A DNA stretch of 64,000 nucleotides from Parapristionchus giblindavisi (taxonomy: Eukaryota; Nematoda; Chromadorea; Rhabditida; Diplogasteridae): assembly GCA_943737045.1 (NCBI GenBank), contig CALSFV010000214.1, positions 1,178,001 to 1,242,000 on the forward strand, in the 5' to 3' direction. Position numbers and translations under genes: made by a program. Below, in pieces: positions 45,655 to 57,397 of the stretch. How positions within the stretch are numbered: position 1 is the first letter of the stretch; the number at the start of each line of letters is the position of its first letter. The notes below the pieces were generated by a model. That model saw nothing but the letters and a program-made list of their open reading frames with translations. It was not told where the DNA came from and made no database searches.

Positions 45655-45713
45655 TCTGAACAAGTCGACTGGACCAACCGATGAGAGTAATCTATCACGG
45701 CTGGCTTTTATAC

Positions 45714-46337
45714 TAGAGATGGCAATAATACACAATTCATTGCGGGCCCGCAGAGCGGTCTATAATCATTGCGGGCCCGCAAACTAGGAGAGAGGGGAGG
45801 GGAGCGATTGCAATGACTACTTCATTCCTACCCTGCTATTTTTTTTGATCGGTCGTTCATCTCACAAGGGAAGTCTTTTATATCTCAGTGAGACTTTTGA
45901 ATAAGAGTATTTTTCCTCGATAGGTATAGGTTAAATATGATGGGGGCCAAAAAATTAGCTGCTGCCATGCACTTTCAGATTTTTATAATTTATTTTAATT
46001 TTGTAAAAATACAATTTTCAAGTGCGCATGCATTATTTTTGACGCCGCTAAGCTTTCACGGCTCTTTCATGGGCTCCTTATTTCATATATTACCTGTCGC
46101 CTACGTTTTGTGATTTTTTCAACATTTTTTTTTAAATTACAAAATTAAAATTAATTATATAAAATCTGAAAATGCATGGCAGCAGCTTATTTTTTGGCTC
46201 CTATCATATTTTTCCTATACCTATCCAGGAAAAATACTCTTATTCAAAAGTCTCACTGAGACTAAAAAGACTTCCCTTGTCAGTTCTCTTCACGTCATTT
46301 TCATTACGGGCCCGCAACGCCCGTATTGCCAACTCTA
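45714..46337. mobile_element. hAT-type palindromic MITE in the gene H promoter
   Basis: Ends TAGAGATGGCAATA and TATTGCCAACTCTA, 8-bp duplication TTTTATAC (45706-45713, 46338-46345). The target is the TATA region of peptide gene H. The internal arms are imperfect inverted copies (gctgctgccatgcactttca near 45959 and its complement near 46170). Confidence 0.88.
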
Positions 46338-46547
46338 TTTTATACCAAAAACTTCTGTTGTTTGTGTGAAACTTCTTTATTCCTCGTAACCCTATTTTGT
46401 ATTTCGAATATCACAATTCTATTCAAATCCATGAGAATGGGAAAGCACATTATGTATCAGGTATATAATGCAAGTCACAGAATACTCTTTTGTAGATATT
46501 TTTGACGGATATTCTTCGAAATTTTTCTTAAAAGATATTAGTGATAG

Positions 46548-46625
46548 ATAACTCTCATCGGTTGGTTCAGTCGACTTGTTAAGAATAAAATTGCAAGCAA
46601 AGAGACAAAGTGAAAGACTAAAATG
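46548..46625 (+). pseudogene. remnant of the divergent partner of gene H
   Basis: ctctcatcggttggttcagt (46551) and TCGACTTGTTAAGAATAAAAT: the start codon position reads ATA and the downstream text matches the remnant at 39236-39320. Confidence 0.55.
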
Positions 46626-46862
46626 GATTGTGTAACAATTTTTTTAAGAAATATCTATATGTTCTACTTAATGAATATGGTAATGGATGATTCAGTTTTA
46701 CTTTCTTTTCTATATACTGGAACTCCATCACTGCTAGAGTAAGATCAGCTATCAGCTAACTACAAGCATTTATTCTGCTTATAATATACTCCTCCATAGT
46801 ATGCTTAGTTATTATTTAAGATATAATCCAAAATAAGTTTTATATCATGGTATGATTTGAGA

Positions 46863-47326
46863 TTAAAATGTAATTACTCCAGCGTTTTCGTCCCATCCTC
46901 CTTCTGGTCTGCCCAAGTTAGCCCTCTCCTCACCAAAGTGACGACGGAAGTTATAGGCGTTCTAAAATTTGTTAGCTATTAGGGGGACAGCAATAATCGT
47001 TTTACTCTTTTGCCACAAATTACTAATTTTGGCACTTGGTAGAATGAGAAGGAACGAATAATAACCGACTGGATGACAACCATTTGCACACTTTGTCTAT
47101 TCATTAACGCTTGTCTCTCATATGCAAATAGCTGTAATCAAGTCGGATAATATTCATCGGTTCTCATACGACCTTGTGCCCTAATTTACTTTTCAAAAAA
47201 TTTTCACACAATTTTATATTTATAAAAACTTACATGATTGATCCAGTCCACGATATCAACAAACGCTTCGGATTCATAATAGGAGATAACAAGAAGAAGA
47301 AGAAGAATGATAGAGAACGCTTTCAT
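46863..47326 (-). CDS. secreted peptide I (GGWDENAG type), two exons
   Basis: Exon 1 is 47234-47326 (31 codons, MKAFSIILLLLLVIS, ending VDIVDWINH), exon 2 is 46863-46961 (NAYNFRRHFGEERANLGRPE then GGWDENAGVITF). Phase 0, 63 residues, donor GTAAGT, acceptor TTTTAG. The intron carries a palindromic insertion (cttggtagaatgagaa / ttctcatacgacctt) also present in gene H, so H and I are a recent tandem duplicate pair. Confidence 0.84.
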
Positions 47327-47509
47327 TCTGAACAAGTCGACTGAACCAACCGATGAGAGTTATCTATCACGGCTAGCTTTTATACCAAAAATTTCTGTTG
47401 TTTGTATGAAATTCGAGCAAAAGTCAACTTCTTTTTTCCTTCGTAAATCTTTTTTTGCATTTCGAATATCCCAATTCTAACATCCGTTGGTTCAGTCGAC
47501 TTGTTCAGA
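47327..47509. promoter_or_regulatory. divergent promoter of gene I and pseudogene J
   Basis: The shortest of the paired promoters (183 bp). The minus side has the full cassette and TATA box (cttttataccaaaa); on the plus side only GGTTGGTTCAGTCGAC remains and no TATA box is visible at the usual distance. Confidence 0.55.
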
Positions 47510-47596
47510 ATGAAACTGTTCCCTATCATTCTTCTCCTTGTTATTTTCTGTTATGAATCCTAAGCTTACGTAGACTACACATGAGTTATCCCTCAT
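47510..47596 (+). pseudogene. secreted peptide J, exon 1 relic
   Basis: Begins MKLFPIILLLVIFCYES and then has TAA in place of the conserved Glu codon, and TGA seven codons later. It ends at the usual GTAAGT donor. No exon 2 was found downstream. Confidence 0.75.
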
Positions 47597-48329
47597 GTAA
47601 GTTCTTATGAATTTAGAAAATGAATGACTGATTCTTGAAAATAAAAATATTCTCAATCATACATTTTGTTGCTGTAATCTCCTCCCATTCATCCGTATCT
47701 GAAGACTACAGAGCGAATTGATCTCCCCACTTGCCGTTCCCTTGCCGCTGTACTTTTTGCAAGCAAAAGAAAACATATCTTAATTTTTTTTTAAATTTGT
47801 TTGAATCTTACAATACATGAACCCTCAAATGCTTGCCTCACCTCGTGTTGGCCAAAATTATACGGTATCTTGTCTCTATTTTTCTCGCCGATTGAGGAAA
47901 CTTTGTATGGCCGCTGTACTAAAAATGGCAACGTTCTGGTGGAGATTGATCCAGGAAAAATAAATATTTTGAAATTATCGATAAATAGTTACAAACTTTT
48001 TTTTAAATTAAAATTAAAAATATTCTTCCTTCTTCCTAGAATTATTGTCAAGATAATCAGTACGCGTAGTGCATGCATAGAAAATGCTAGCTGAGTCGTG
48101 GCAAAGATTTTAAACTGTGAGATTCTGTTTGTCAGAACTTTCATTCAATTGAAAGTTTTCACTGTCATCAAGCAATTAGAATGTACACTACGTTTATTCT
48201 ATCAGATGGCCCTCCATGAAGTAATATCTATGCGAGAACTAATAAATTTTATTATTACAATTATATTTATTATTATAACAGTGACTGAAGTGAATGTTTT
48301 ATCGATTAATCAAAATATATAATTATTGA
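47597..48329. other. intergenic, no gene seen
   Basis: AT-rich; the 97-codon open stretch at 47801-48094 lacks splice support and recognisable motifs. Confidence 0.4.
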
Positions 48330-51300
48330 TTAGATATCCTCTCCAGTTTTGCCGGTCAGCTTTCGACTGCTTGATAACACGCCCGAACTGATCTTGTTCG
48401 CGACCTGCAATTTTGAGATCGAAGTTTAAAGATTAAAAGATCAAAGATTAAAGATCAGAAAACCTCATTATTATCGATATCGTTGACCGTCTGCACGACG
48501 GCGCCCCCAATCGCATTGCCTGCCTTACCAACGGCTTTGCCGACCTGAATGAGATGTTAAAAGATCAAATATTAAGGGAGCAAAATATCAAAGATCAAAG
48601 ATCAAAAGATCATATAACACGCTGTCTTAGAAAATCCACATAGGTGCGGTATCGACGAAAAAAATGGATTTTTGTGTTTTATGTATGATAATTACAGGCT
48701 CCATGAGTGAAGTTCACTGGTACTTGGAAATTCCTTCCAATTGAAAATTCGCTTCAGGGGATGACCACACATCGATTTGGCGCCTTTTCCTAAAAAGTTT
48801 ATTTCGAATCCAATCGATTCGGGAGCGGGTGCAATCGACTCCTCAGCTAATTCTAAGAAACTATTGTCAAGGGGAGTTTTTTATCAAAGATCAACGAACG
48901 CTGGAATTTTGAATTTTCGAAAAAAATTTTGCATTCAATTAATTCTCACTATTTTGCCATGGCCTAGGTAAATTTTTTATTTGCTTAATATTTTCTTCAT
49001 ATCATATTACACCTTCATTTTAAAATTCATAATTTTTTTAAAATATGAAATTTGTAAAAGAATCGTTTTTGTAACGAAAATCGTAATTATGGTGTGCACC
49101 TACAGTAATCCCTAATCGGTCAATTTGGAAATTTGGTAATTTTAAACATATTTCACCGCTGTTCTTGACATGACTGAGGTATATAACTACTCCTCGTCTT
49201 CGGAGTGCACCTGCACGGTACATACAGTACCGTCCAAAAGTATACCAAAAAGTACATTTTTCGTCATAACTTTTTTCAAACTCAACCGATCATATCCAGA
49301 TTTTCAGGGATTATTTTGAGAGTGTTTTTACGTGTTTTTCACTAATAAACACCCCGGTTGAACTCTTAGGTAAAATTAATTTCGAATTTATCAAAAGTCA
49401 CAAAAGTGAGATTTTCGTTTTCTTCGATTTCTTCCGAGTTTTCCGATTCATTGCGCTACCAATGTGTGTTATATAATTTTAAAACCATGTCACGGTCTCT
49501 TGGGGGCAATATTCCACCGATATCTGAATGAGAATCCATTCGTCGTTGACGTCAGATGGCTCCGTCCGCAGTCCCCTGTCACAGGTGTTACGGATGTCTG
49601 TTTCGATTATGCCCAAGGTCAGTAAAACTTCAATCCGTGCCCAAACAATGAAACTGACTAATGGACGACCTCTCAAGACGACCACGACATCTTATCATCT
49701 GATTACCCATGTCACGATGGAAAACCAGAGGCTCACCGCAATGGACAAAAAGCGAAAACTGGTGGAATTTTACCAAATTTATATATGTAAAGCCTCTAAC
49801 TTGGGTGAAAAGACGTTTGAGAGAAGGAAATAGGTCTCTAAGATATTTGCGTAGTCCTCCTTCTTCATAATTCTCTTCACGCGGTCCAGGGGACCAACCC
49901 CAACTACCGAGAGATAACCCCACAAAATCAACGGTACTCCTCCAAGCTTCAAGGTGAGCAGCTGGTAGTTCCCATCAAATCTAGTGTTAACCGGATGACG
50001 AAAATGATCTATTTCCACCGTACCAATCATCAGAAACTTGTTTTCGTCTGAGAATACGGCCTACTACCACTGTTGTGGGGTCCAATGCAGGTCGTCGATG
50101 TTGTGGGGTTGTTTCTCTGTAGATGGGGTTTGTCCCCTGGACTAAATGAATGGAATTATAAAGAAGGGGTACTGCGTCAATATCCTGTAGACCCATTTCC
50201 TTCCCTCAAACATCTTTTCAGTCAAGTTTAGAAGCTTTAGGTACCCAAATTTGTTGAAATTCCACCGTTTTTTGCTTAGTGTCCGTTGCATTGAGCGTCG
50301 GATTCTCCTTCTAGATGCGGACAATCAGATAATCAGAGGTCGTAGTCGTCTTGCGAGGTCGTCCATTAATCTTCTTCATTGTTTGAGCATAGATTGGAGC
50401 TATGTTGACCTTGTGGATGGTCGAAATAGACACCCAGAAATACTGTGGGAGGGTGACTGCGGACAGTCCCATCTGACGTCAACGACGAATGGATTCTCAT
50501 TCAGATATCGGTGGAATATTGCCCCCAAGAGACCGTGACATGGTTTTAAAATTATATAACACACATTGGTAGCGAAATGAATCGGGAAACTCGGAAGAAA
50601 TCGAAGAAAACGAAAATCTCACTTTTGTGACTTTTGATAAATTCGAAATTAATTTTACCGTAAGAGTTCAACCGGGGTGTTTATTACTGAAAAACACGTG
50701 AAAACACTCTCAAAATAATCCCTGAAAATCTGGACATGATCGGTTGAGTTTGAAAAAAGTTATGACGAAAAATGTACTTTTTGGTATACTTTTGGACGGT
50801 ACTGTAGCTGGTCAATATTCTATGATATTTTGAATTTTCAGGAATAACTTTCTTCCCAGTCAACCGTTTATCTTCATTTTTTAGTATGTTTGTTTAGATG
50901 ATACTATGGTATAGTGCTATGGTATAATTTTTATCGATAATGGATAACAAACAACGAAATAGTAATAAATTTACGAAAAATGTCTATTTTCAGTGAAATC
51001 AGCACCTGGGAACAGGTGCACTCCGAAGACTAAGTGTAGTCTTATACCACAGTCATGTCAAGAACAGCGGTGAAATATGTTTAAAATTACCAAATTTCCA
51101 AATTGACCGATTAGGGATTACTGTAGGTGCACACCATAATTACGATTTTCGTTACAAAAACGATTCTTTTACAAATTTCATATTTTAAAAAAATTATGAA
51201 TTTTAAAATGAAGGTGTAATATGATATGAAGAAGATATTAAGCAAATAAAAAATTTACCTAGGCCATGGCAAAATAGTGAGAATTAATTTAATGTAAAAT

Positions 51301-53877
51301 TTTTTCGAAAATTCAAAATTCCAGCGTTCGTTGATCTTTGACTCCCCTTGACAATAGTTTCTTCGAATTAGCTAAGGAGTCGATTGCACCCGCTCCCGAA
51401 TCGATTGGATTCGAAATAAACTTTTTAGGAAAAGGCGCCAAATCGTTGTGTGGTCATACACTGAAGCGAATTTTCAATTTGAAGGAATTTCCAAGTACCA
51501 GTGAACTTCACTCATGGAGCCTGTAATTATCATACATAAAACAGAAAAATCCATTTTTCGTCGATACAAAAAAAATTCGGTTGTTGAATTCTCTCAGATA
51601 GTGTGATATATACCTTGCTCTCCTGTACATCAGTAGCTACATCAGATACAGTGTCTGCTACAGCGACGCCGATCTGAAATCAGTTTATTTTTTTTAATTT
51701 CAACTTTGTATGTAAGCGTGAACCCTTATGCAATCATTAAATCGTATTTCATTCGCATAAAGTTTACTATTGCAAAAATTTCACAAATATAAAGTTTGAT
51801 TGGTAGACAGAAAAATCTCAAATCCCGAACTCTACGGGATTAAAACTATTAAAAGCTCGTATTTGTCTCACCCTGCTTTCCTTGATCGCCTTTCCCGTCT
51901 CTACAGCCTGCTCGCCGATTGCTACACCGGCCTCACTCACCGCGACTCCGACCTGAAATATAGTTTAAAAAATTGTTTCGGAAACGATCAAGACAATCTA
52001 ACAAAGAAAAATTTAACCCTAGCTAATTTGAAACTGTCTAACAATAAGAAGTATGGTTTGTAAGTGTTGACTACTCTGGTATTTCCAAACTAGTAGTTTA
52101 CTTACGTGACGTCACAGACTAATAGTTTACTGCTAGTTTACTACAAGTGAAAGAACATTTGACGAAATGCATTACCGTATTATACACCACTTCTAGTAAA
52201 CTTACGTTTAACTAGTCGTAGACTTGCAAGTCTACGGTTAGTGGGAATGATAAGTAAACTACTAGTTTGAAAATACCAGACTAGTAACGTCGTGTGTTAA
52301 AAATGTACATTGCCAAATTTTCGAATTTCAAAAATTCCTTACTAATCAATCTATATAAATAAACAATAAATAGCAATAATTATCAATCAATACATATGCT
52401 TCGAACCTTGCTATTCGCAACACTATCAAAGGTCTCCTTGGCCTGTTCTCCGATCGCATCCACTGCCTCGCCCACGCTCTTGCCAACCTGGAATTATTTG
52501 TATTATTATTATATTTATCGATTTTAATTATCATTTCAATTGATTTATTGTTTAGTACAGGTATAGCCCTTATGTACAAGTGTCTTTGAATGTTCGAAAG
52601 TCACTAAAAGAAAAGAAAATCAGAGAAACTATCCTTTTTCTGTTTTCTACTATTTATCTTTTCGAACTATTTACGAGAGTTTCCAATGGTTATATCTAGG
52701 GGCACTCTTGTTTTACCTGCATCATTTGTAGTACCGTCCGTATATGAAATGATGAGTCCCTTGTAGATAGATATACCCCAATTTAAAAAAAACTTGCTGC
52801 AATTTAAAGTTCTGGCTTGTAAGAAGACAATCGGAGGGTTCCATCTACATAGCGTAAAGTTCGAGTTCTATCAGTTTCTTGATTAAGTACAGACAACTAT
52901 TTCACAAAAATGAAATTTCGGGGAAGATTCCGTCTCTGTTTCCCAGTTTGAATTGGATAAGATAAATGTATTGTTTTGTCATTACATAATAATGCTGTAG
53001 TAAGACTGACTTCGGAGTCCTTCACTGTCACAGCTACCGTATCGAATCCCTCGGATACGGTCTGAATAATAAACGGATTGAAAACTATTTTAGTAATGGG
53101 GCATGATTCATATGACCGATCCATTTTGCAATGTTGTATGGGATAGATATAGAGCGATATCTTTATAATTTATTTCGAAAAAAACAGCGGGGGGGGGGCA
53201 AGCGTTGTAAATGGTGTTGTAAATGGCTCACTTTTCCTGCCCCTATCTGTTCATTTTACACATAATTTTATTTTATTCGAACATTTACGTAGCAGTGGGA
53301 CGTTTGCCGTGGGGAAAACCATAACCAGAATCACGCAATGAACACGCTCGGGTTTTATTGATTCGCGTCGTACACTGTGTCGTGCCAGAAAGTATAGGAA
53401 GCCAGTGTACGCCGCGGTTTAATGCGGTGTTAAAATCTTGTGAAAGTAGATGGAAAAGTAGCAATCCAACACTCGCGTAAAGGAAAAGTATTGTAAAAGT
53501 TTGTCAATTACGAAGATGTGCTACTTTTCCACCTACTTTTACAAGCACAAAATTAACACTACTTTTCACTTTTCCATCTACTTTTACAAGATTTTAACAC
53601 CACATTAGCCTCTCTGGGGTGTACACCGCGCAGTGGACAACGCAATTCACGGCATGCACCGTCTTCCCACACCGTGGTGTACAAATACCTGCATGGCTGA
53701 TTAGTGTTCCACATGTCTGCAAAGGGGCCCAATGAGGTCTTTGGACAATGTCATCTCTTTCTGTTTTTTTTTTTCGAGAAATGAAATGCTAACCTTTCCA
53801 AGGTCGCTCCAGAATCCCGCGTGAACTTGTGACAATAGAGCGAGGACCAAGATGGTAGAAGTGATGCGTGCAATCAT
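48330..53877 (-). CDS. secreted helical-repeat protein, one repeat per exon
   Basis: Seven exons, all phase 0: 53794-53877, 53011-53061, 52407-52487, 51872-51952, 51614-51673, 48464-48544, 48330-48404; about 170 residues ending GKTGEDI-TAA. Exon 1 is a signal peptide (MIARITSTILVLALLSQVHA) followed by GFWSDLGK. Exons 3, 4 and 6 are each exactly 27 codons and align (VGKSVGEAVDAIGEQ, VGVAVSEAGVAIGEQ, VGKAVGKAGNAIGGA). Exon 5 (IGVAVADTV...) is 20 codons, one heptad shorter. Hydrophobic residues fall at 3-4 spacing, giving amphipathic helices with Gly/Ala faces. The overall look recalls secreted amphipathic or cecropin-like proteins, but that is only a resemblance. The intron between exons 5 and 6 holds a 2.9-kb palindrome; two MITEs lie in other introns. 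Extra exons may have been missed. Confidence 0.72.
48651..51568. mobile_element. palindromic element in the helical-repeat gene intron
   Basis: Ends TATCGACGAAAAAAATGG and complement; arms of about 570 bp (ggctccatgagtgaagttca at 48699 and its complement near 51500). A second palindrome is inserted at 49225-50804. Confidence 0.8.
49225..50804. mobile_element. nested TA-flanked palindromic element
   Basis: Ends CAGTACCGTCCAAAAGTATA and complement, TA at 49223-49224 and 50805-50806. Arms up to about 700 bp. One strand of the left arm reads TNGRPLKTTTTS, reminiscent of the GRPxKTT hinge of Tc1 transposases, so the element may be built from two copies of a transposon end. Confidence 0.75.
52072..52286. 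mobile_element. MITE
   Basis: CTGGTATTTCCAAACTAGTA (52076) faces its imperfect complement TACTAGTTTGAAAATACCAG (52260). It lies in the intron between exons 3 and 4 of the helical-repeat gene. No coding capacity. Confidence 0.65.
53422..53605. mobile_element. MITE (GTGTTAAAATCTTG ends)
   Basis: 184 bp with ends ATGCGGTGTTAAAATCTTG and its complement, TA on both sides (53420-53421, 53606-53607). It is in intron 1 of the helical-repeat gene. The same MITE, split, lies at 36342-38009. Confidence 0.78.
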
Positions 53878-54148
53878 TCTTCGTATTGAATGTAGAGAAA
53901 AGGGAAGAAGATTCGATTGAACAAAGAGATGAAAGAACAATAAAAGTGAAGAAAAACGAAGCTAAAAATGGAAATGACTCATAGCTTAGACTGTGTCATA
54001 TGCGAAGATAAGCGGAATATGCTTCCGAATGAATCAATCAATAATCGAACAGTAGACAAAGAATGGCAGTAGGATCAAGCGATAACAAGAGATATGTGCA
54101 ATAGTGAACGGTGAGGTCAGAGGTGGATACAACATAGAGAAAATGAAA

Positions 54149-54330
54149 GGAGGGAGAGGGAGAGGGAGGGAATAGAGAAGGAGAGAGAGAGGGAGAGGGA
54201 GAGGGAGGGAATAGAGAAGGAGAGGGTGAGGGAGAGGGAGGGAATAGAGAAGGAGAGGGAGAGGGAGAGGGAGGGAATAGAGAAGGAGAGAGAGAGGGAG
54301 AGGGAGAGGGAGAGAAGAGGGAGTGGGAGA
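54149..54330. repeat. GA-rich minisatellite
   Basis: About four copies of a 42-48 bp unit, ggagagggagagggaggga then atagagaa. It explains the open minus-strand frame of repeated LPLPL motifs here. Confidence 0.85.
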
Positions 54331-54649
54331 GACGAGGGAAAGGCCCATCAACGATAGGAGTGATTCAACAGGAATAACAATAAAGAGTGCTTTATAAAGA
54401 ACAACATCGGATGACCAGTGGGTTAGACAAAACGATTGATAAGAGGAATAATGAAAGACAATTTTTCTAGGATTTTTTGTCTTCCTTGATATAATACACA
54501 ACTATCTCATGTAACTCGTTTTGCATGTAATGATGATTGGCTCCTAACGTGGCAGAAATAGATTTGAAAATCAAATAATTAGATTCCCCTAATTAAATCT
54601 ACATAATTAGATTCGTAGTTCTAATAAAATTCAAAAATCTCCTAATTAT
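54331..54649. other. no gene seen
   Basis: Sequence between the minisatellite and the retrotransposon tail; AT-rich with repeated attaga/ctaattagat words. Confidence 0.4.
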
Positions 54650-56065
54650 ATTAGTATATATATATTTATTTACCACAAGGTAAACGTGTATGAACAATAA
54701 ATATTAAGCAAATGGATGAAATACAATTTTTAGGGATAATATAAATGAGGATCAAGGAGGTAACGGAATTGAGGGGATTGAACATTTAATACAAGTATAA
54801 TAATGATAACGAAGTTGTGGCCAAACTGATCAGTCATTGATTTTTAAAAGTTGATTCTGTTCTCTGGTCGGGTAAGCAACCGAGCCGCTCGCATGAAGAA
54901 ACTGTTATGCCTGTATTGGAAACGAGATCCACAATTGGAGAAGTTTAACCCATTTCTAGTAACGTAGGTTTTGAAATAGTGGTTTTTATTATTTGAAATC
55001 CTAGTTTTCCCTCTAAGTAGTTTGATGGACATTTTAATGTCAATGTTTAGCCTGCGTTGCTCGAGAGTGTCAAGACCGAGTTTTGTGTTGCGTGCACTAC
55101 TATTCGGCATGAACTGCCACGTATATTTGTGGCAACGTGCAAACAGCCTTCTTGTGAAATAATTCTGTACTTTTTCTAACATTTGTATGTCTTTTTTCTG
55201 GTAGGGATTGAATACAGTGCAAGCGCTCTCTAAAATAGGCCTAATATAAATTGAATATGCTTTTAGTAGAATTATGGGGTTATTTGTTCTTAGAGCTCGC
55301 ATAATTATATGACAGGCTGATTTTGCTTTGATTGATACTGCTCTACAATGGTCTGAGTAAGTCAGGCTTCTGAATTATGAATCCTAGATCTTTGACAACT
55401 TCTTTTTGAGTTAGATTATTGCCTTCAATATTATATACTCTAGAAGGGTTGGCTCTACCTAGGTGTAGGGAGTTACATTTATGGGACGCTAGAGGCAATT
55501 GCCAGTCGTTTGACCATTTAACAATAGTGTCGACTGCAACTTGTAGGGGGTGGGGAGGTTCACCAGTTCTAAATGATCTGTATATCTTTATGTCATCAGC
55601 ATATAGGCGAGCCAGCACACCATCTTTTTGTACCAGAATGGGTAGTTCAGATGTGAAAATGAGAAAGAGCAAGGGCCCAAGTACTGAGCCCTGCGGCACT
55701 CCACTAGTTAGAGGGTGACACTCGGAGAGTTAATCTTTTACTCTAACTTGAAAAGTTCTGTTGTTGAGATAATCAGAAATCCAACGTAAGGTTTTAGAGG
55801 ATAAACCAATTGTGTTGAGCTTAGCTAGAAGTTTGGGGTGGGATACTCTATCAAATGCCTTAGCGAAGTCAAAATATATTACGTCAACTGGCTGTCCATT
55901 ACTAAGTGAGGCAGACCAGTGTTCAAGTACTTCCTACATTTGAAGTTCACGTGATCTATGTTTTCTAAAGCCGTACTGTTCATCAGGGAATATTTCCAAA
56001 GATTCACAATGTGATATTATAGACTTGCTTAAAATGCGTTCAAAGATTCTACTTTAATTAACTCG
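54650..56065 (-). mobile_element. 5'-truncated CR1-like non-LTR retrotransposon
   Basis: Minus strand, in order: RIFERIL and EQYGFRKHRS, YFDFAKAFDRVSHPKLL, VPQGSVLGPLLFLIF, then the catalytic YADD at 55592-55603, then YIRPILESACTVFNPYQKKD. This covers fingers, palm and thumb of the reverse transcriptase of CR1-like elements. In-frame stops (near 55937 and 55730) and a frameshift near 55330 disable it. The 5' end with the endonuclease is missing. An A/T-rich tail (tatatatatttattt) marks the 3' end. Confidence 0.85.
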
Positions 56066-56829
56066 AGTTGCCGGAGATATATCTTACTCGATTTCGGTGG
56101 ATGTCTTCAAAAGTATCCACTTTAAAAAAGAGCTATACAAACGATCGCTTCACACGTCGACGATATAGTCACTATCCATAAATTCAACAACTATTCGATA
56201 TTTCGTTGTATATCAGGCATATTTCCTAAGAATTGACCAAAAACCACTGATTTACAACACACTTTTGAGTTGACCCCCTCTTTTCTCCACAGTTTTCGAT
56301 GCCCCTTGGGTAGGACATCCCAGATCTAGAGTAGCAAGGATGGTAGATCAAACGTCTCTCCAGGAGCTCACGTCAAAGTTCGTCGTTGAGGCTCCTTCCA
56401 TTGCGATTATCACGGCTCACAGTAGAGCTATGAAAAAGTTTCCAACAGATGAAATGTGTATTTTCTCGAGTACTTTCAGATAAAAATGTGAAAATGCAAC
56501 TTTTTAATTTTTCGTTTCCTAAGGAATTAATCGCGTTTCATAGTCCCGGGAAAGATTTTCTAAAAGGGTCAATCGATAGAGCTCGTTCACAGCTTTCATT
56601 TAAGCTCTTGAGAGACGATTTTCATGGGGATTTGACTGAACTACGTCCAAAAAACTGCATTTGAATGCTGGTAGATCACTAATGAAAACTTTGATCTACT
56701 CAAAATTGTCGGCTCCTTGACAGGATTGTCCTGTAACATACCGGAGAAAGGGCTGAGGATCATTCTGACGTTGATTCGCTCACTTATGTTCGTGCTGCTC
56801 TCGTTTCAGCCAAACCAGCGAATATTATT
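56066..56829. other. no gene recognised
   Basis: Fragmentary sequence with open frames on the plus strand (56449-56664) lacking splice signals or motifs. It may be part of the Tc1-like relic that follows. Confidence 0.35.
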
Positions 56830-57235
56830 AATATTATTCCTTCCTAATATTATTCCTTGATAAATTCTCTACATTCTCTCAAAAGATGAGCTTGATGGCT
56901 TTCCTGGATCAAAAGTTATAAAACAATGAAAAAGTGTCCCATGACTTTTTGCCGATACTGTAGGTCCTGCACTACTCCCCACACAAAGCTGGAGTCCCTG
57001 AAGAAATCCTTGGAGCAGGAGTGGTCAAAGATGAACACCACCTACCCGAGTACAATTAGAGAGGCGCACCACTCCCATCTCAAGCCCAATGGAGGCAGAA
57101 TCGGGCAATGATTGTTTTATTGTATTTCTAGATGATTGAAGATTATCTGGTAAATATTTGAAAGGGACTCGATTTTTTTGAAAAAAGATATTCCGTTTTC
57201 ACAGTGTGTCAATAATTAATCCCCACCCTGTATAT
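56830..57235 (+). mobile_element. Tc1/mariner relics
   Basis: 56830-56955 repeats the block seen at 960-1075, ending in AAAAAGTGTCCCATGACTTT and ccgatactgta. Just after, KLESLKKSLEQEWSKM and LKPNGGRIGQ with a stop (56985-57110) resemble the C-terminus of a Tc1-family transposase, and ccccaccctgTA (57220-57231) looks like its right end. No intact copy. Confidence 0.55.
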
Positions 57236-57325
57236 AATAAAATTAAACCAAGGCTGATCGGACAAGGACGTAAAAAGTTATAACGATTCGAATTTTGAGT
57301 CTATACTTTTGCACGGTACTGTTGG
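57236..57325. mobile_element. solo end of a palindromic element
   Basis: aaaagttataacgattcgaa through cttttgcacggtactgt is an end fragment of the element type at 39602-41056. Confidence 0.6.
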
Positions 57326-57397
57326 CGTAGGATGGTGAATTAAGCAAAAAAGTGAACCATTTGAGATATAGTACAGATACAATATGTAATTTGTCAG

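Noticed and set aside
53701..53793. Extension of the first exon of the helical-repeat gene past LGK
   Set aside because: The following residues (VSISFLEKKKQ) are intron-like, and a GTTAGC donor lies directly after the Lys codon, in the phase used by all other exons.
54034..54501. 155-codon minus-strand frame rich in LPLPL
   Set aside because: It is the translation of a GA-rich minisatellite; the open frame follows from base composition.
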